Source of the DNA: Hypericum androsaemum
Taxonomy: Eukaryota > Streptophyta > Magnoliopsida > Malpighiales > Hypericaceae
NCBI GenBank assembly: GCA_963995505.1
Contig: OZ023186.1
Span: forward strand, 10,857,570 to 10,921,569
DNA: 64,000 nucleotides
Reading direction: 5' to 3'
Made by a program: the position numbers and the translations under genes. The notes beneath the pieces were generated by a model that had not been told where the DNA came from, made no database searches, and worked only from the letters and a program-made list of their open reading frames with translations. Of this stretch, positions 42,451 through 55,208 are shown piece after piece (position 1 is the first letter of the stretch; the number at the start of each line of letters is the position of its first letter).

Positions 42451-45400
42451 ATGTCGTGTCTCAAGAAGTCGATCTCCCGGAGGATCCCGGCGAGATCGAG
42501 ATCGTTGAGACCGTCGGAGTCGGCGGCGGCGGCGGCGTCTCTGTCTCCGGCGATCGACGGCGGGGGAGGGTGGGCGAACATGCTGCCGGAGCTGCTAGGG
42601 GAGATAATAAAGCGGGTGGACCAGAGCGAGGACACGTGGCCGCAGCGCCAAAACGTCGTGGCGTGTGCCTGCGTGTGCAAGAAGTGGAGGGAGATCACCA
42701 AGGAGGTCGTCAAGCTGTCCCCCCGTAACGCCGCCGCCCTCATCACTTTCCCTTCCTGCCTCAAGCAGGTCTTCCTTGCTCTCTTTTCATTTCTTTTATT
42801 ACGATTTAGCCACTGGCGCGGTTTTATTTGAGTTCTCTCTCTTCTGTTCTTGTTTGTCCGTGTGATTTGTCGTCCAATTTCGCAATCAGGAAGTTGCAAA
42901 TAGAGAGCGGTATTACGCAATTCTGTATGATTGGAATGAGATATATTGGCCGAATTTCTAAGACGATCGATCTTGTGTTGTACTTTCTCGCTGGATCTCT
43001 TTGCGAAATTTACTTTGTGAATGGTTGAACATCAAAGTTGTCACGGTCCTCTTAGCTTGCTCGTTCCTCGTTGTATAGATTCGATGGTGATTAAGCCGTT
43101 TTCATGAAGTTTATGGAGAGATTTGATGGTTTGGTTATGAATGCTTTAACCTCTCTGATTGACGATGATTCTTTCTTTTGTTGTTGTCATTGCAGCCTGG
43201 TCCCCGAGAATTTCCCCATCAGTGTCTTATAAGGCGGAACAAGAAGATGGGGATTTTTTACCTCTTCCTCGCTCTCACACCGAGTAAGTAGTTTTTGATG
43301 TTTCTTTTCTTGAGAGAGAAAGGTTGGTTGTCTCCTGCAGATTGATTAGCTGCAGTAATTTTTTACTACAAACATGTTTGAAGTCAATGTAGACGAACAT
43401 GGCATGTTTGTCAAACCTGTGGGCTGACTTAGTCTCTCAATTTAGTTGCATAGTGCTGCACCATTAAATGAGGCGAACTTATTGACCTAGTCTTAATATG
43501 AGCTTACCTGTGGTCAAAGGAGGATGTTTGCATCCAGTTGTCTTACCTAATATTGGCTAACCTGCAATCTGCACCGGTGAATATAATATTTAACGACTTC
43601 AAACTTTAAGATTATAAATATGTTTGAAGTTGATCCTGAAATTTGGAGATCTTAGTCTGGAACTCTTCTGAAGGTCTTTTTTCTTTCTTTCCATGGCAAC
43701 GCGTTAAAAATGAAATGTTACTTGGAAATTATTACCGTAAAATGTGTCTGACACTACTTTCCGTCATCGGAACCTACACAACTTGAGCATACTTGCTTGC
43801 AACTGAATTCTCAATGGTGACGAATAATAAATACGGTATCACGTCGTGGACGCTGCTCTGATACTTGATTGCGCTGATGCTACCCCCGATTCTTTCTGTC
43901 TCCTTTACTTCTCTATCCATTGAACATTTTAGCTTATAGATTAAATATTCTTTGCACTCTGGGATTTTACTGAGTAGTCATTGACACTACCGAAAAATAT
44001 TTTCAACTCGAGTTTACTTCAAAATATATAACTGTCCAGACTAAGAAGAAAGTAAATATGTAACTGGTATTGCTAGAATTTGTGTAATCGCATGCATAAA
44101 AAGGTCGGAATCATAGAACATGATAAGCATGTTATACCAGCTGCAACTTCGTTTTCTATATAGATGATTAGGTCTAAAATAATCCATGAAAAGCTGAAAG
44201 TATACCATGTGACTTTCGTTATGTGATTGCTGTAGAAGTACTTCTCTTTTGGCACCATATGGTTGACAATTTATTTTGAACCTGCTTGAAGATACAAAAC
44301 ATAATCATGCCCAATTCCAACTTATTCGGCCTTCCTTTTGTTTTTCTCAGCATTTACAGACAAGGGAAAATTTCTCTTGGCAGCACGGCGATACAGGCAT
44401 GGTGCACATACAGAGTACATTATTTCACTGGACGCTGATGACCTGTCTCAAGGAAGCAATGCTTATGTTGGAAAATTAAGGTAACTTTTCTTGTTATTAT
44501 TAGCAAGTACTTTTCAAATAGCTTTCAGGCTTGGTTCGAGAAACTTGCTATAGTGGATGGACCTTATTCATGTATAGTTTTTTTCTCTTAGGTTCTGTCG
44601 TTTATAGGATACTCATGAGAACATCTGGATTCATGATGACCTTAGGGGTCTCTGTATTGTGTAGAGCCAGACTGGAGAAACAGAAAACTAATACCTGCAA
44701 CTACATGGCCTCTTTCCTCTTTGCTAACTCTATTACTTCTCCTGGCTGTCTATAATCAGTTATAGCTAATAGCCTACCATCTGTGATTATGTTATGATTC
44801 TTTTCAAATTCGTCACCCCTTGGCAACTGGTAATTTAAACACTGGTCTGATATGGATACTCAACTTGGAACTGATGCAATCGGGTACTGCTAGTTATTTG
44901 TTTTCCTTCTATTCACGATTCATAAAATACTTGTATGAAATGCACATCAGAGTTTATCCTCTCTTAGGTTTCTACAAAACCCGAAGACATGGAAAACCGT
45001 CTTCTTTTCATTTGTTCTATATTATGTAGAGATTCTAGTCGCGAGATGTTGGAATTTTTTTCATTGTTGAATCACAAAGAAAGAGATAATATCATAAATG
45101 TTGAACAAAATGGCAATTTTGGTGAAGACCTGTTTTGTGCCAGTCAATCTTGAACCTGGCACTTAAACCCTATGCATTTTTGGTAGTTCACTACTATAAT
45201 ATGCCGGTTACCTCCTTGTTTGTACTCTTTGATTTTCATTTATTTGAGTTGCTCATGTGTGGTTCGAAGTTTGATATTGAAACCTTGTTGTTATGAGTTT
45301 GTGTTAGATAACCTTTATTTACTACTGAAGTTACCATTTGTGATAATAGTACATGTGTGTTTGGGATGACATTTTTTAGATCTGGAATTTAGTGCTCACT

Positions 45401-46266
45401 CTTTCTTCAGGAAATAGGATTTGGTGTCCATGTTTTAGTACAGTAGCCTGCTTAGGAGTTCTATATAGAGGTAGCTGTGTCTCAGTTTGTGTGTTTGGTT
45501 GGATAAGGCAGGACCTACCATTGTTAGCATAATCTTTTCTACTATCCGCCATGTGAATTTCTTGTTTATTCTTTTGATCTCTCTTTTGGTCCCTTTTGGT
45601 TTATCCTATTAGTTTTATATGCGTCCATTCTCGATTACTGCATTCAGTAATTGTTGGTTGGTTATTGCTAACATTTTCCACCGATTTCTTAGTTCGGACT
45701 TCCTCGGGACCAACTTTACGATCTATGATAGCCAACCACCCCATAGCGGTGCTAAACCATCAAGTAGCCGAGCTAGTCGCCGATATGCTAGCAAACAGAT
45801 AAGCCCACAAGTTCCGAGCGGAAATTTCGAGGTTGGGCAAGTTGCTTACAAATTCAACCTTTTGAAATCTAGAGGCCCCAGGAGAATGGTTTGCTCGATC
45901 AAATGTCCAGTTTCTCAAGAAGTCATCCGTGACAAACTTGTGGAGAATAAGAAGCAGGAATCAGAATCTGGTCTCTCTAGCCGCACAATCTTGCGAAACA
46001 AAGCTCCAAGGTGGCACGAGCATTTGCAGTGCTGGTGCTTAAATTTTCACGGGCGGGTGACAGTCGCATCTGTGAAGAACTTTCAGTTGGTTGCAACAGT
46101 GGACCAAAGCCAGCCGGGAGGCAAAGGAGACGAAGAAACTGTTCTTCTTCAATTCGGGAAGGTAGGAGATGATACCTTCACGATGGACTACCGGCAGCCA
46201 TTATCGGCTTTTCAGGCATTTGCTATTTGCCTGACAAGTTTTGGCACTAAACTTGCTTGTGAGTAA
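42451..46266 (+). CDS. TLP7: Tubby-like F-box protein, TLP7-like, four exons, 369 aa
   Basis: Model: join(42451..42768, 43196..43283, 44351..44480, 45693..46266), 1110 nt with matching phases 0, 1, 2. All donors are GT and acceptors AG. Exon 1 gives a Ser/Arg-rich N-terminus, an Ala/Gly-rich linker and an F-box ([15 protein letters not shown] to KKWREITK, about residues 47-90). The remainder is a Tubby domain: [111 protein letters not shown], and the C-terminal GTKLACE. It best resembles Arabidopsis TLP7 (379 aa) in my memory. The F-box predicts an SCF ubiquitin-ligase role through SKP1/ASK; the Tubby domain family binds phosphoinositides and can tether proteins to the plasma membrane. It is convergent with the MBF1 gene 2 kb downstream. 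Confidence 0.93.
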
Positions 46267-48223
46267 ACCTCATTGTTCCTCTTCCCTTTTCAACCTTTTT
46301 TTTTTCTTTTTTCTTTTTCCCGTCTTTGTTTTAACCCAATTAATTATATATTGCTTACACGAGTGTTAATGTTATGAGTGCGGTGGGGAAGATGTTGGGT
46401 TTACTGGGAGAAGCTCGTGTTGTAAATCTTGTTTACTTACTGTATTTAACGATGGTAATTCCCGATAATTGATCATATCAACTGTATTAAGCTAGCATGT
46501 AATTTGCCTTCCCCAACTGCAATTAAGTGGTATATTTTTTATGTAGCAGTTCTGTAATAATGGTCCACGCTATCTGACTGAGATGGCATTTTTGAACTCA
46601 AACTGAACTGGTCATTTCATTTTTGGAGAAATTTCTGAGACTGCTGCAAAAGAAGATGCAATTTTTTCCAACAATTTGGAAATTAATGATGGACAATCAT
46701 TAGGGAAGATCCACCCCCCCATACAAGGATAAAATTGAAAAAAAAGATGATTTTTTCAGCATTTTTTACGAACGACGATACGTAATGAGAATGATAATAC
46801 GACATGCGATAAGTAGTGGTTTAAGAGACCAGAGGCGACAGGGAGGTTTGGCCAATGTAATTAGCACAAAACTTGTGCAATGTAACGAGGCTAGCAGAAC
46901 TGGAAAGTCCTTATAGCTACCATTAAAAAATACGTTCAACATCCTGAGATGTCTTTAAAGATATCGTAGTATTTCTCAAATTAATAACCCCAAATTCCAC
47001 ACTTTTATGAACCAAAAAAAGATACACGAATCTATTTGAATTTTTTGAATACTTCAATGTTGGGGTCTATCGGAGCAGGGTGAGTGGTTTATAATTGGTT
47101 TATTGACAGAGTTAACTGAATCTATTGATGGTATCGTATTGGTTAGGTGTGGTCCTCCTAATCCTTTTTTCCAGCTGCAACCTCATTTTCAGGTAACATG
47201 TATATTGGTGATGAATAAAATCTTACCTTTTAAAAAAACAAAATTTGTACAATAAATGTTTTTTTTTTCGGTTAAGACTTGTGCAATGCATGTAATGCCC
47301 CTCAAATCTCCATCTTATTCACTCCGTTAAAATCTTTGTTTTTCCCTATCAAATCCTATCTTCCACGACAAGTTCATCTCTTTAGTTCTTCGTCATCCAA
47401 TTTTGTTCGTGATCACTCCTAGGACGATTACTCCCGGATTCATTAAAATCGTTTTCAACGTTCTAACAACTTTTTTCTGCAACAAATGTTTAATGACCTG
47501 GATGTTTAGGTTCTGCTTGATGAACTAAACTTGGAACACCAATCAGCTTATTAGCTAATCAATGTGTTGTAAATTAGTTGACTTAAACATCATCCTAACT
47601 AATTATTGTGGTGGAATCCCTCCTAATTAACTAAATGGTAACTGGAATGAGGTTAGCTTAATTTCCTGTTATAACTAGAACTAGATGGTGACACTCCTCA
47701 CTTGGTAGCATAGCCATTTACTTGCGCACCAGTTTTATTAATAATGGTCCTAGAGGGATCTTAGTTACTGTTATTCTTAATTGGCAATCAAAATGATGGA
47801 GTCAATTACCTTTAGAAGGGTTTCTAGCATCAGCAAACGTTAATTAAAACTCATGGGAGGTATGTTATTAGGGTCAAGAATGCTAGAACATTCCTATAAA
47901 CTTCTACTTTTGAGGCTATTAAAATCGACCGTGAAATTTAGATTTTTGCAAGTGGACTGGATTATAAAGGTAACCCACATAAGAAAATGCTGGAAGAACA
48001 CCAAGCATGAAACAAATTCACTTAGATCTCCGAGTAGCTATCCTCTACTAACCCGAATTTCTGGGGCAAAGGCGGGTTTAAAGATGGAATGAGGAAAATT
48101 AGTTTCCAAAGTCGTCACACGAGCCATTAAATGGTAGAAAAGGTTCATTTACACCACCAATCTTAAGACTCGAGACAGTCGTGAACAGCTGATTACTCCC
48201 TTATTTATAACAAGTCTCTTCCT
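46267..48223. other. convergent intergenic region between TLP and MBF1 genes
   Basis: It includes the 3' UTRs of both genes. A retroposon-like tail (AGCTGCAACCTC...GATGAATAAAATCTTACC then A-rich) lies at about 47172-47245, with a similar sequence at 53910-53995. No other gene is visible. Confidence 0.4.
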
Positions 48224-49957
48224 TCACTTCTTCCCTCGCAGCTTCACACCGAGAGCTCTCTCCAGCTTGCCAATTATCTGTTGGTTTGGAATAGCTTTCC
48301 CTGATTCATACTCCTGTATAATCTGGGGCTTTTCATTTATCATCTGCAGCAAAACGAATTCAGGTCACACGGGGCTAACTTGAAGGATTCGTATGCTCAT
48401 CAACCATAAAAGTGAGAACGAGAGTGACACAGACCTGAGCAAGTTGAGCCTGTGTAAGTTTTTTATCCGTTCGTGCCTGCATGATAGCCTTCTTCAGTTC
48501 AGTTGGCACTTTTTCATCTGTAAATGGAAAGATTTGAAATAGTAGCAAGGACAGACAAACTAACAAATAAAATCAAGACGGAACGCTTAACCAAAATGAA
48601 TTGAGAGAAAGATTCCTATCTCCAAAATTTTATGGACAAAGGGTATGGAATTTTGTCTTAATCACATAGAGGGAGTTATCTTAGTAGTGGTTTAGGCTTT
48701 GTAGATTTTGTGGAGATTTGTCATAGGCCCTCTTGATGATTAGGGTGCAACACCTGGTGAGTTTTATGCAAATCCTTGCTTATTTAGCAAAACACAAAAT
48801 GAGAGAAAGACAATTAATCATAAAAGTTTTAAATATCCACAAGTGAAAATTGAAATCTAGAATATCATTAAAACAGGTAGAAGCAAGAAGATGCAATCCC
48901 ATGGTCACGTGAACTAGTTATCTAGACATCCCTTGACAATTGCAAAATTTTGAAATATTTATACATCAAAACAGACTTTAGCATGACAAAATTTGACAAG
49001 ATTAACCAAATTCGAAAGCACAAAGTATCAAAACTCATGACCACTAGGGGTACATGACAATTCTTTCGCATGATAAACTATGAAAAAGACGGAATGAAAT
49101 TTCTCTATCAGCAAAGATATCAAATAGCAACTAGGCCAGGCAATGCAGAGCATGGGCTAAAGACTAAATACCTTGTTTAGTATAAGATAAAACAATTCAT
49201 CAACCAAATCCGAGGACTTTCCATTTCGGTAATTCACTAATGGAAAAGGTCAAGTAAAAAAATGATCGAATCACTTAAGCGAGTCAAGTCTTAAGCAATG
49301 GAAGAATTGTTTAAAGCAAGCAGTAAGGGTAAGGTGTTTATTGCTCAACGGCATTCCAGACCATAAAATTCATAAACTAATCAGAGAATTATCCAATAGA
49401 GTCCACAATACCCATCACTTACCGATCTTCAAACACGAAAATGGGGGAAACCAGTGACTCTAATAGCTTGACCCACGAACGAAAAAAGACGAACTTACGA
49501 GTAAGGTTCTCAGTCTCATCGTCGAGCTTCCTCGTGTTCAAAGAAGTGCCGCTGGAGGCAGCCTTGTTTGTGCCAGCATTTGCTGCAGTTGCCAAACAAA
49601 TTCGACATAACCGCCAATCCAAACAAACAAACAAACAAACAACAACAGAATACATAAATCAAACCCACACATGAACAAACATACATACACCAAAACATTC
49701 AATCAATAATACCAAATTCAAGAAAAGAACCCACATATTCTGATTCATTTCTTACAACAGAAACCCTAGCCAGAAAACAAAATTTATATTAAAAAAAAGA
49801 CGGAATAAATACATTTCTTGACGGTCTCGATCTCGGCGCCAGAGCGGCGGGCGGCGTTGACGAACTTCTCGTCCTTCTTGGTGGCGGCGTTGGGGGCCTT
49901 CTTGCGGATGACCACCGGCTCCCAGTCCTGCGATATCGGCCCTCCTGCTCCTGCCAT
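48224..49957 (-). CDS. MBF1: Multiprotein bridging factor 1 (MBF1), four exons, 143 aa
   Basis: Model: complement(join(48224..48343, 48435..48517, 49499..49582, 49813..49957)), 432 nt; all introns are GT-AG and phases fit. The protein begins [20 protein letters not shown], then [20 protein letters not shown]. Exon 2 gives [20 protein letters not shown]. Exon 3 gives [15 protein letters not shown] and [10 protein letters not shown]. Exon 4 gives [20 protein letters not shown] and ends LGVKLRGKK. This is nearly the Arabidopsis MBF1a/b sequence (142 aa): an N-terminal MBF1 domain (about residues 1-80) and a Cro/C1-type helix-turn-helix (about 85-139). MBF1 links transcription activators, such as bZIP factors, to TATA-binding protein in the nucleus and helps stress responses in plants. 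The heat-induced MBF1c form differs in its N-terminus, so this is the a/b type. A minus-strand TATA box lies upstream. Confidence 0.95.
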
Positions 49958-50077
49958 CTTCCTTGTTTCTTTCTTTCTGGGCGGATCTGTAAATTTAGGA
50001 CAACTTTGAGGCTAATTTTATTAAGGATGCGAATTTATCCTGCTTTCTGATCCTCCCTTTATCATCTTTTGGGTTTT

Positions 50078-50087
50078 TATAGGGAGG
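50078..50087 (-). promoter_or_regulatory. TATA box of the MBF1 gene
   Basis: On the minus strand the sequence reads CTATAAAAAC about 125 bp upstream of the MBF1 start codon. That leaves room for a leader of about 90 bp. A (GA)n microsatellite lies just farther upstream at about 50128-50143. Confidence 0.55.
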
Positions 50088-50127
50088 GTTTGGTGGATAA
50101 GTTCTGAAATAGTGGATGATGGAGAGA

Positions 50128-50143
50128 GAGAGAGAGAGAGAGC
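50128..50143 (+). repeat. (GA)n microsatellite in MBF1 promoter
   Basis: About eight GA units. On the MBF1 sense strand this is a (CT)n tract, a common element in plant core promoters. Confidence 0.7.
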
Positions 50144-50289
50144 CCAAAAACGACCGATGACGTGGCGGTCCCCAATTCTGCTACGAATTGGACATTTGAA
50201 TAGAGATCCATTGGGCCATATCAATATGTCGTGGCTGTGACCTGGGGCAATTGCGCCACAATTTTCGGCCTTTTTTCCTATCTCCGAAA

Positions 50290-50611
50290 TACCAAATTTT
50301 ATCACCCCTCAGGTTACTTTCAATTTATTTTTTTTTCATTTTGCTGTCTATCCAAACGACGAGAATATTGATCGTCGTGCATTTTTGCGCGACTAGATTT
50401 TTGCTCGTCCATTGGCGATGAGAAAAAATCTCGCCGTGCAAAAAACCTGACGGCGTGACAGATTTAGAGTTTAAGATGTCAGACTTTAGGACTTGGGATT
50501 TAGAGTTTAAGGTGTTAATGTTTAGAATTTATGGTTTAGAATTTTGTTTTTGAAGGAACTTATGGTTTAGAGTTTAAGTCGTATTTTTTTTCCTAGTAGC
50601 ATTTAGGTTAC
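50290..50611. other. region upstream of MBF1, no gene recognised
   Basis: Contains short inverted words (CGACGAGAATATTGATCGTCG near 50357) and repeated TTTAGAGTTTAAG phrases at 50465-50580. These resemble degenerate telomere-like repeats but are not a TTTAGGG array. Confidence 0.4.
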
Positions 50612-50831
50612 TGTTTGGACGAGATTTCTATCTGGAAAAGTCGATGATTCTTGCTCGAATGAGACTTTTGCCTGGAAAAGCCGATGATTCCTGTTTGGAC
50701 GAGACTTCTTCCTAGAAAAGCCGACGATTCCTGCCCGAACGAGACTTCTCCCTGAAAAAGCCAACGATTCCTGCACAGACGAGACTTCTCCCTCGAAAAG
50801 CCAAAGATTCCTGCATGGACTAGACTTCCCC
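50612..50831 (+). repeat. 40-bp minisatellite, about 5.5 copies
   Basis: Units share GACGAGACTTCTCCCT-GAAAAGCC-A-GATTCCTGC with a 40-bp period. The last unit is broken off mid-way at 50831, where an LTR-like TGTAACACC begins. Open frames over the array come from its periodicity. Confidence 0.85.
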
Positions 50832-52010
50832 TGTAACACCAATATAACTCTATAAAAATCTACATAAACCAAGACTGTCGCTTCCCGGAAATATAAGCGA
50901 CAAAGTCCGAGGTATTAATTACCCCGAAATGCGTCAGACTTTTATTAAGAAACAAAACGATTATCCAAAATGAAAATCTGAAACATCCAAAGAGATTCAA
51001 ATATTCAGAAATACGAATAAGTAGTAAAAACTGAAATTTTGGTAGTCTTTATTATTTGGGGAGAAAACCGTGATGATGCATGCAAATGAATCTCCTACTC
51101 CCGATCCTAGATCCCACCTGAACGATCTGAAATACATACAGCTATGGTGAGTTGATAAACTCATTAAGTGGAACGAAACAAAGTAAACGAATTACAGGAA
51201 TACAATTTTACCTTGCAAACCGAAAAGATCCCCCTATCCGACTATCTAGCCAACTAAACAAACATACTTTCGGAACATAATATATCCACGAGAGTATCTC
51301 CTATCCGACTATCTATCCGACTACCCTATTCGACTATCCTAACCGACTACCCTAACCGACTACATATCATAACTGAACAGAACTTAACAGAAATCAGTTT
51401 CGGATATAGTACGCACAATCAATTTTTCCCACAATCAGAATTCGGACAGAAGCATATCGCACGGTTTCAACATAACACGGTTTTAACATAATACAGATCA
51501 AATCTTCGAGATATCAATAGTATCAAAACAGATTTTTCTAGCAGGAAAGAGATCGGCTTAAGCCAGATCCCGAACTCAAGTCATACGTGTTCCAGACTAA
51601 GATATAGATCGTCTCAGAAAAACTAAACTCCTCGATTTACGAGGTGACACAAATTCTACTTACCTGACGTTGCTCCTAATCCAACGATCTGTCCGGGACC
51701 CCCTCGAATCTAACTCGTTCCCTTACAGATTCGCCTTCTCCACCTTTTGTTTGAGAGGCAAACACCTGACTTATAACAGGAATCATTCGAAAATGAGTTT
51801 ACGAGGAAAGAATAGTATTAGTAACTTATCCTCCTCGTACAGCGATTCCCGGATGGTCTCGGCACCTCCTCCCGAGTCAGGTTTTGCTCCTCACCTTCAC
51901 AATGAGAGGAAATCCGTGGGTGTTATTTAGGCTGACAGAATGGACGGCCTAAAGGCCTATTTATATAGGCTTTCAACCCTAATCTACCCAAAGTTACCCT
52001 AATTATGGAA
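50832..52010 (+). mobile_element. possible Gypsy-type solo LTR
   Basis: It starts TGTAACACC, an LTR start common among plant Gypsy elements, exactly at a break in a minisatellite. It has a GGTGAGTTGATAAACTCATTAAG block and a 12-bp CCGACTACCCTA repeat near 51300. Its far end has CTTACCTGACGTTG, then CCTATTTATATAGG (TATA) and ACCCTAATCTACC. The layout parallels 28167-29354 with 35275-36010. The 3' end and target duplication were not located, and no second copy is in the window. Confidence 0.42.
51296..51366 (+). repeat. 12-bp tandem repeat CCGACTACCCTA
   Basis: Five or six units, such as CCGACTATCTAT, CCGACTACCCTA and CCGACTATCCTAA-type variants. A related pair lies at 51234-51258. Confidence 0.75.
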
Positions 52011-53043
52011 AATTACCCTTTTCTCTCCCAAATTTATAAAGTTCTTACTTTAATTTTCTAATTCTTACAAAGACACTCATGTCCTCTAAACTAAGACACT
52101 TATATCCTCTTCTTCTTATTCCTCCACCAAAATGTACAATAATTATTCTTCTCAAACTTTGGAGTTTCAAAAATTGAAGGTCAGATTTTGTGGATGTGGT
52201 ATTCGCATGTATGTACGAATGGAGACAATGAATGAAAACGTGGGCATACGATTTTATGATTGTGGTATAGCTAGAGAGGCAAGAAGATATACAATTTCTT
52301 CCAATGGTGTGATCCACCAACTTGTAGGTGGAAGTTAGAGTTGTTGCCACGCTAATGGATTCCATTAAGCACTAAAAAAATGACTCAAAAGCACGAGAAT
52401 AAGGCAATAACACAATAGAACACAAACCTAAGAAGAAAAATGACTTACATTACAATATAGTTTTCAGATAAGAAATTCTCAAAGTTGGCATGCATATACA
52501 GTTTTAGACACCTCTAAATTACATCTTCACCATTCATAATCTTACCCGAGGTATTAGGAACAATTCTTCAAAGTTTCGCTTGAATCGGACAACACGGGAT
52601 GCCCCTTGATACCCAAGATTTAATTTAATTTCTCTAAATTTAGAATTTTCTCTAAAGAAAAGAAAAAGAAGAACATTATCTCTTTTATGTAGGCAAGTCT
52701 AACCCTAACTTTGTTTAATCTCTATTATTTTACTAACTATGTTCAACACAAACCCCAAAATTATTTGGCCCGTTGGCCGAGTTTGGATTGTTTGGCCACG
52801 CTGGCAGCTCACTTGCCCAACCGACCTCTTTTTCGCCCAAACATTCTCAACTAATTTCCAAATTCCCAAATTCAATCCCAAATTAACCAAACTCAACCTT
52901 AAATTCCCTGCTCCCATACTCTCCAATGTTAGTCGTCCCGGAAATGGAAATAAAAACACAGATGAGAAACCATAAAAAAATGCATGTCGAAAGGAGATCA
53001 CTTGTTGCTGCTTGGCCATTTGTTCATTGAACTTGCTCGCTTA
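52011..53043. other. intergenic DNA, no gene recognised
   Basis: AT-rich. Frames near 52132-52338 and 52705-53019 have no known motifs. Confidence 0.4.
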
Positions 53044-53395
53044 CATCCTCGGTGCATTCATTTATTCTTCTTCATATTTCTTTGTTGGGAGCAGTGAATT
53101 TGTTTCGCAGCTCAAAAGCTGCCCCTAGCAAGAACAATCATAGGAGTAATCATTTTCATTAATAAACTGGACGGTTCAGATTATCCGTATAAGAATTCGA
53201 AAAATCATATATTTTTCTTCATCCTCGGTGCATTCATTTATTCTTCTTCATATTTCTTTGTTGGGAGCAGTGAATTTGTTTCGCAGCTCAAAAGCTGCCC
53301 CTAGCAAGAACAATCATAGGAGTTATCATTTTCATTAATAAACTGGACGGTTCAGATTATCCGTATAAGAATTCGAAAAAATCATATATTAGATA
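53044..53395 (+). repeat. recent 176-bp tandem duplication
   Basis: Two copies (53044-53219 and 53220-53395) start CATCCTCGGTGCATTC and carry GGACGGTTCAGATTATCCG. They differ by about one substitution (GAGTAATCAT against GAGTTATCAT) and one inserted A, so the duplication is recent. Confidence 0.95.
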
Positions 53396-54829
53396 GTTAA
53401 GAGTCCGGATTTGAATACCAAAAATTCAAAATTTAATTTTCTGGATAGTAACTATTTCAAATGCTCACCCCATATGTAGCACTTTTAATACTTCATTGCT
53501 TTATTCAATATTTGAAGTACCGGTCTGTGGGCAAGTAAAGCAATAAAAAACTACACCTTCTACGTGACACGTCTCAGAAAATGGCCAAGTCTTTATTTAT
53601 ACAGGAAGCCTTTGGCAAACGCTTGTACTAATATAACAAGGCACCGGCAAGGAGCGTATCTTGTTCATGGATAAGCAAAGATTACAATCCTGCTATTACA
53701 AGAACAAGTCTTCAATCCTCCAGACCAAGGCAATCAGTTGCAGATGAGACATAAGCAACCACGCTGGGTTTGTTATTTTGTACTGTTTCGATTATTTCTG
53801 GTGTAATTGTATTGAGTATCCACCATATTATTGCTTGGTACTCTTTTCTATCATTGTTTTTTGTTTTTTCTACTGAGTTTTAACGTGGTAAAGTTTGGAC
53901 AAGATCGAGTAGCTGCAACCTCGATTTCAAGGAAATCTACACCCATGTCGCTTGTAATATGTACCTTTCGCGATTAATAAAATCCTAACATAAAAAAAGC
54001 AACCACGCATATACCGGTAGGTAGTAATTGCTATAGGGTACGGTGTATTAGTTGATCATTGCGAACAACACGTTAGGATGACTTGTTGTTAGCATGGAAG
54101 TTGAAGAGGCACGAGCATCCAGATCATGAATTCTGATGCAACCATCAAATATTTTATATCAGCTTGCATGAATGTGCCATGGAAACCGACAGAAAAGATA
54201 ATGTGAACAAAAGAAACGCGATCCTCAATTAGCGTGCTCATTAAATAAATGTCACGTGGGTGTACTAAAATTTTGGTTGAATCTAATAGTAGTTTATAAT
54301 ATTGTTGCGGGAAAATTCGTGATAACGTCGAGAATGAATTTGAGAACGAGTTGCGAGTGATCGTCCCACCAACGATCTTAAAAAAAGATGTGGGAGAAGA
54401 AATATGGGGAACAATAAGAGAAGAAATATAATAGAGTTGGTAGAAAAGAAAAATTGGTAGGAAAGCAAGGATATTATTGAAAACAAAAATGAAAGAGGTA
54501 AGGGAGAACCCATGTGTGTAGGTACATTTTGTGAAGTTTTTGTGTAGGATTTCGTGGGTATGCTCTAACCTAGAGCCTACCCCTCCTTATATAAAGATTG
54601 AAAAATTTAGCCCGGGCCAAAATTGGAGATGTTCTATTCGGAATAAGTATCCTAGCTCAATATAAATTCTGAATAGATATTCTATTATGATAAATATCCA
54701 TATCTTATAATCTAGCAAGAAGGCCGCTTTCTCTGCCCTTCTATGACTCTTCTTTAGACACCAAGCTCACCTATGATCCTATGTACTTTCCAGATCCGTT
54801 ACAAGAATCGCCAACCGTGTTGGACTCTA
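53396..54829. other. intergenic DNA with retroposon tail and repeated block
   Basis: Contains a retroposon-like tail at about 53910-53995 (GCTGCAACCTCGATTTCAAGG ... GATTAATAAAATCC then A-rich), akin to 47172-47245. It also has a block at 54315-54510 with a direct copy at 61120-61295. No gene was found. Confidence 0.4.
54315..54510 (+). repeat. direct repeat, copy 1 of a 190-bp block
   Basis: Shares GAGAACGAGTTGCGAGTGATCG (one change), AATAGAGTTGGTAGAAAAG and AGGTAAGGGAGAACC with 61120-61295 in the same orientation, with small indels. It is part of a dispersed repeat of unknown type. Confidence 0.7.
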
Positions 54830-55206
54830 TGTTGGGAATTGGCGAGAGAGGGTAGTGGACTCTACCCCCTTAGTGAACGCTGGGGAGGAGGAAGGGGGGT
54901 TACAACAGCTGGTTTTGGAGGCCGCTAGGCCCCTAGCGACTGCTAGGTAGCGCTGGTTGCCATTTTTCTGTTTTGCTCAGACTTTTGTTTTAAACTCCTA
55001 GGATGACCTAGATAGATTTCTTGGTGTGCAAGGATTGTCTCTTTATAAAGGCATGTTACCCTAATTTATATATGGCTTTGTGACTTAGATCTCATCAATT
55101 AAAGTTGTTCTTTTTCTCCCTGGACGTAGGCATTAGGCCGAACTATGTAATCTCATGTGTAAGTGTTCTTTGTGCGTTCTTGTCCTCTTGTGGTGATTTC
55201 TTAACA
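54830..55206 (+). repeat. 5' LTR of Copia C
   Basis: A 377-bp LTR with TG...CA ends. CTTTATAAAGGCATG at about 55031 is the likely TATA region. It differs from the 3' LTR by many substitutions and indels. Confidence 0.85.
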
Positions 55207-55208
55207 AC

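Noticed and set aside
42348..42920. 190-codon minus-strand ORF over TLP exon 1
   Set aside because: Shadow of the GC-rich F-box exon; no motif.
45619..46266. Independent 215-aa ORF at the end of the TLP gene
   Set aside because: It is exon 4 of the TLP gene with intron sequence read through at its start.
48375..48566. Minus-strand 63-aa ORF taken as a separate small gene
   Set aside because: It contains MBF1 exon 3 with intron sequence on both sides.
50465..50580. Possible interstitial telomere repeat (TTTAGAGTTTAAG words)
   Set aside because: No run of TTTAGGG; only loose similarity.
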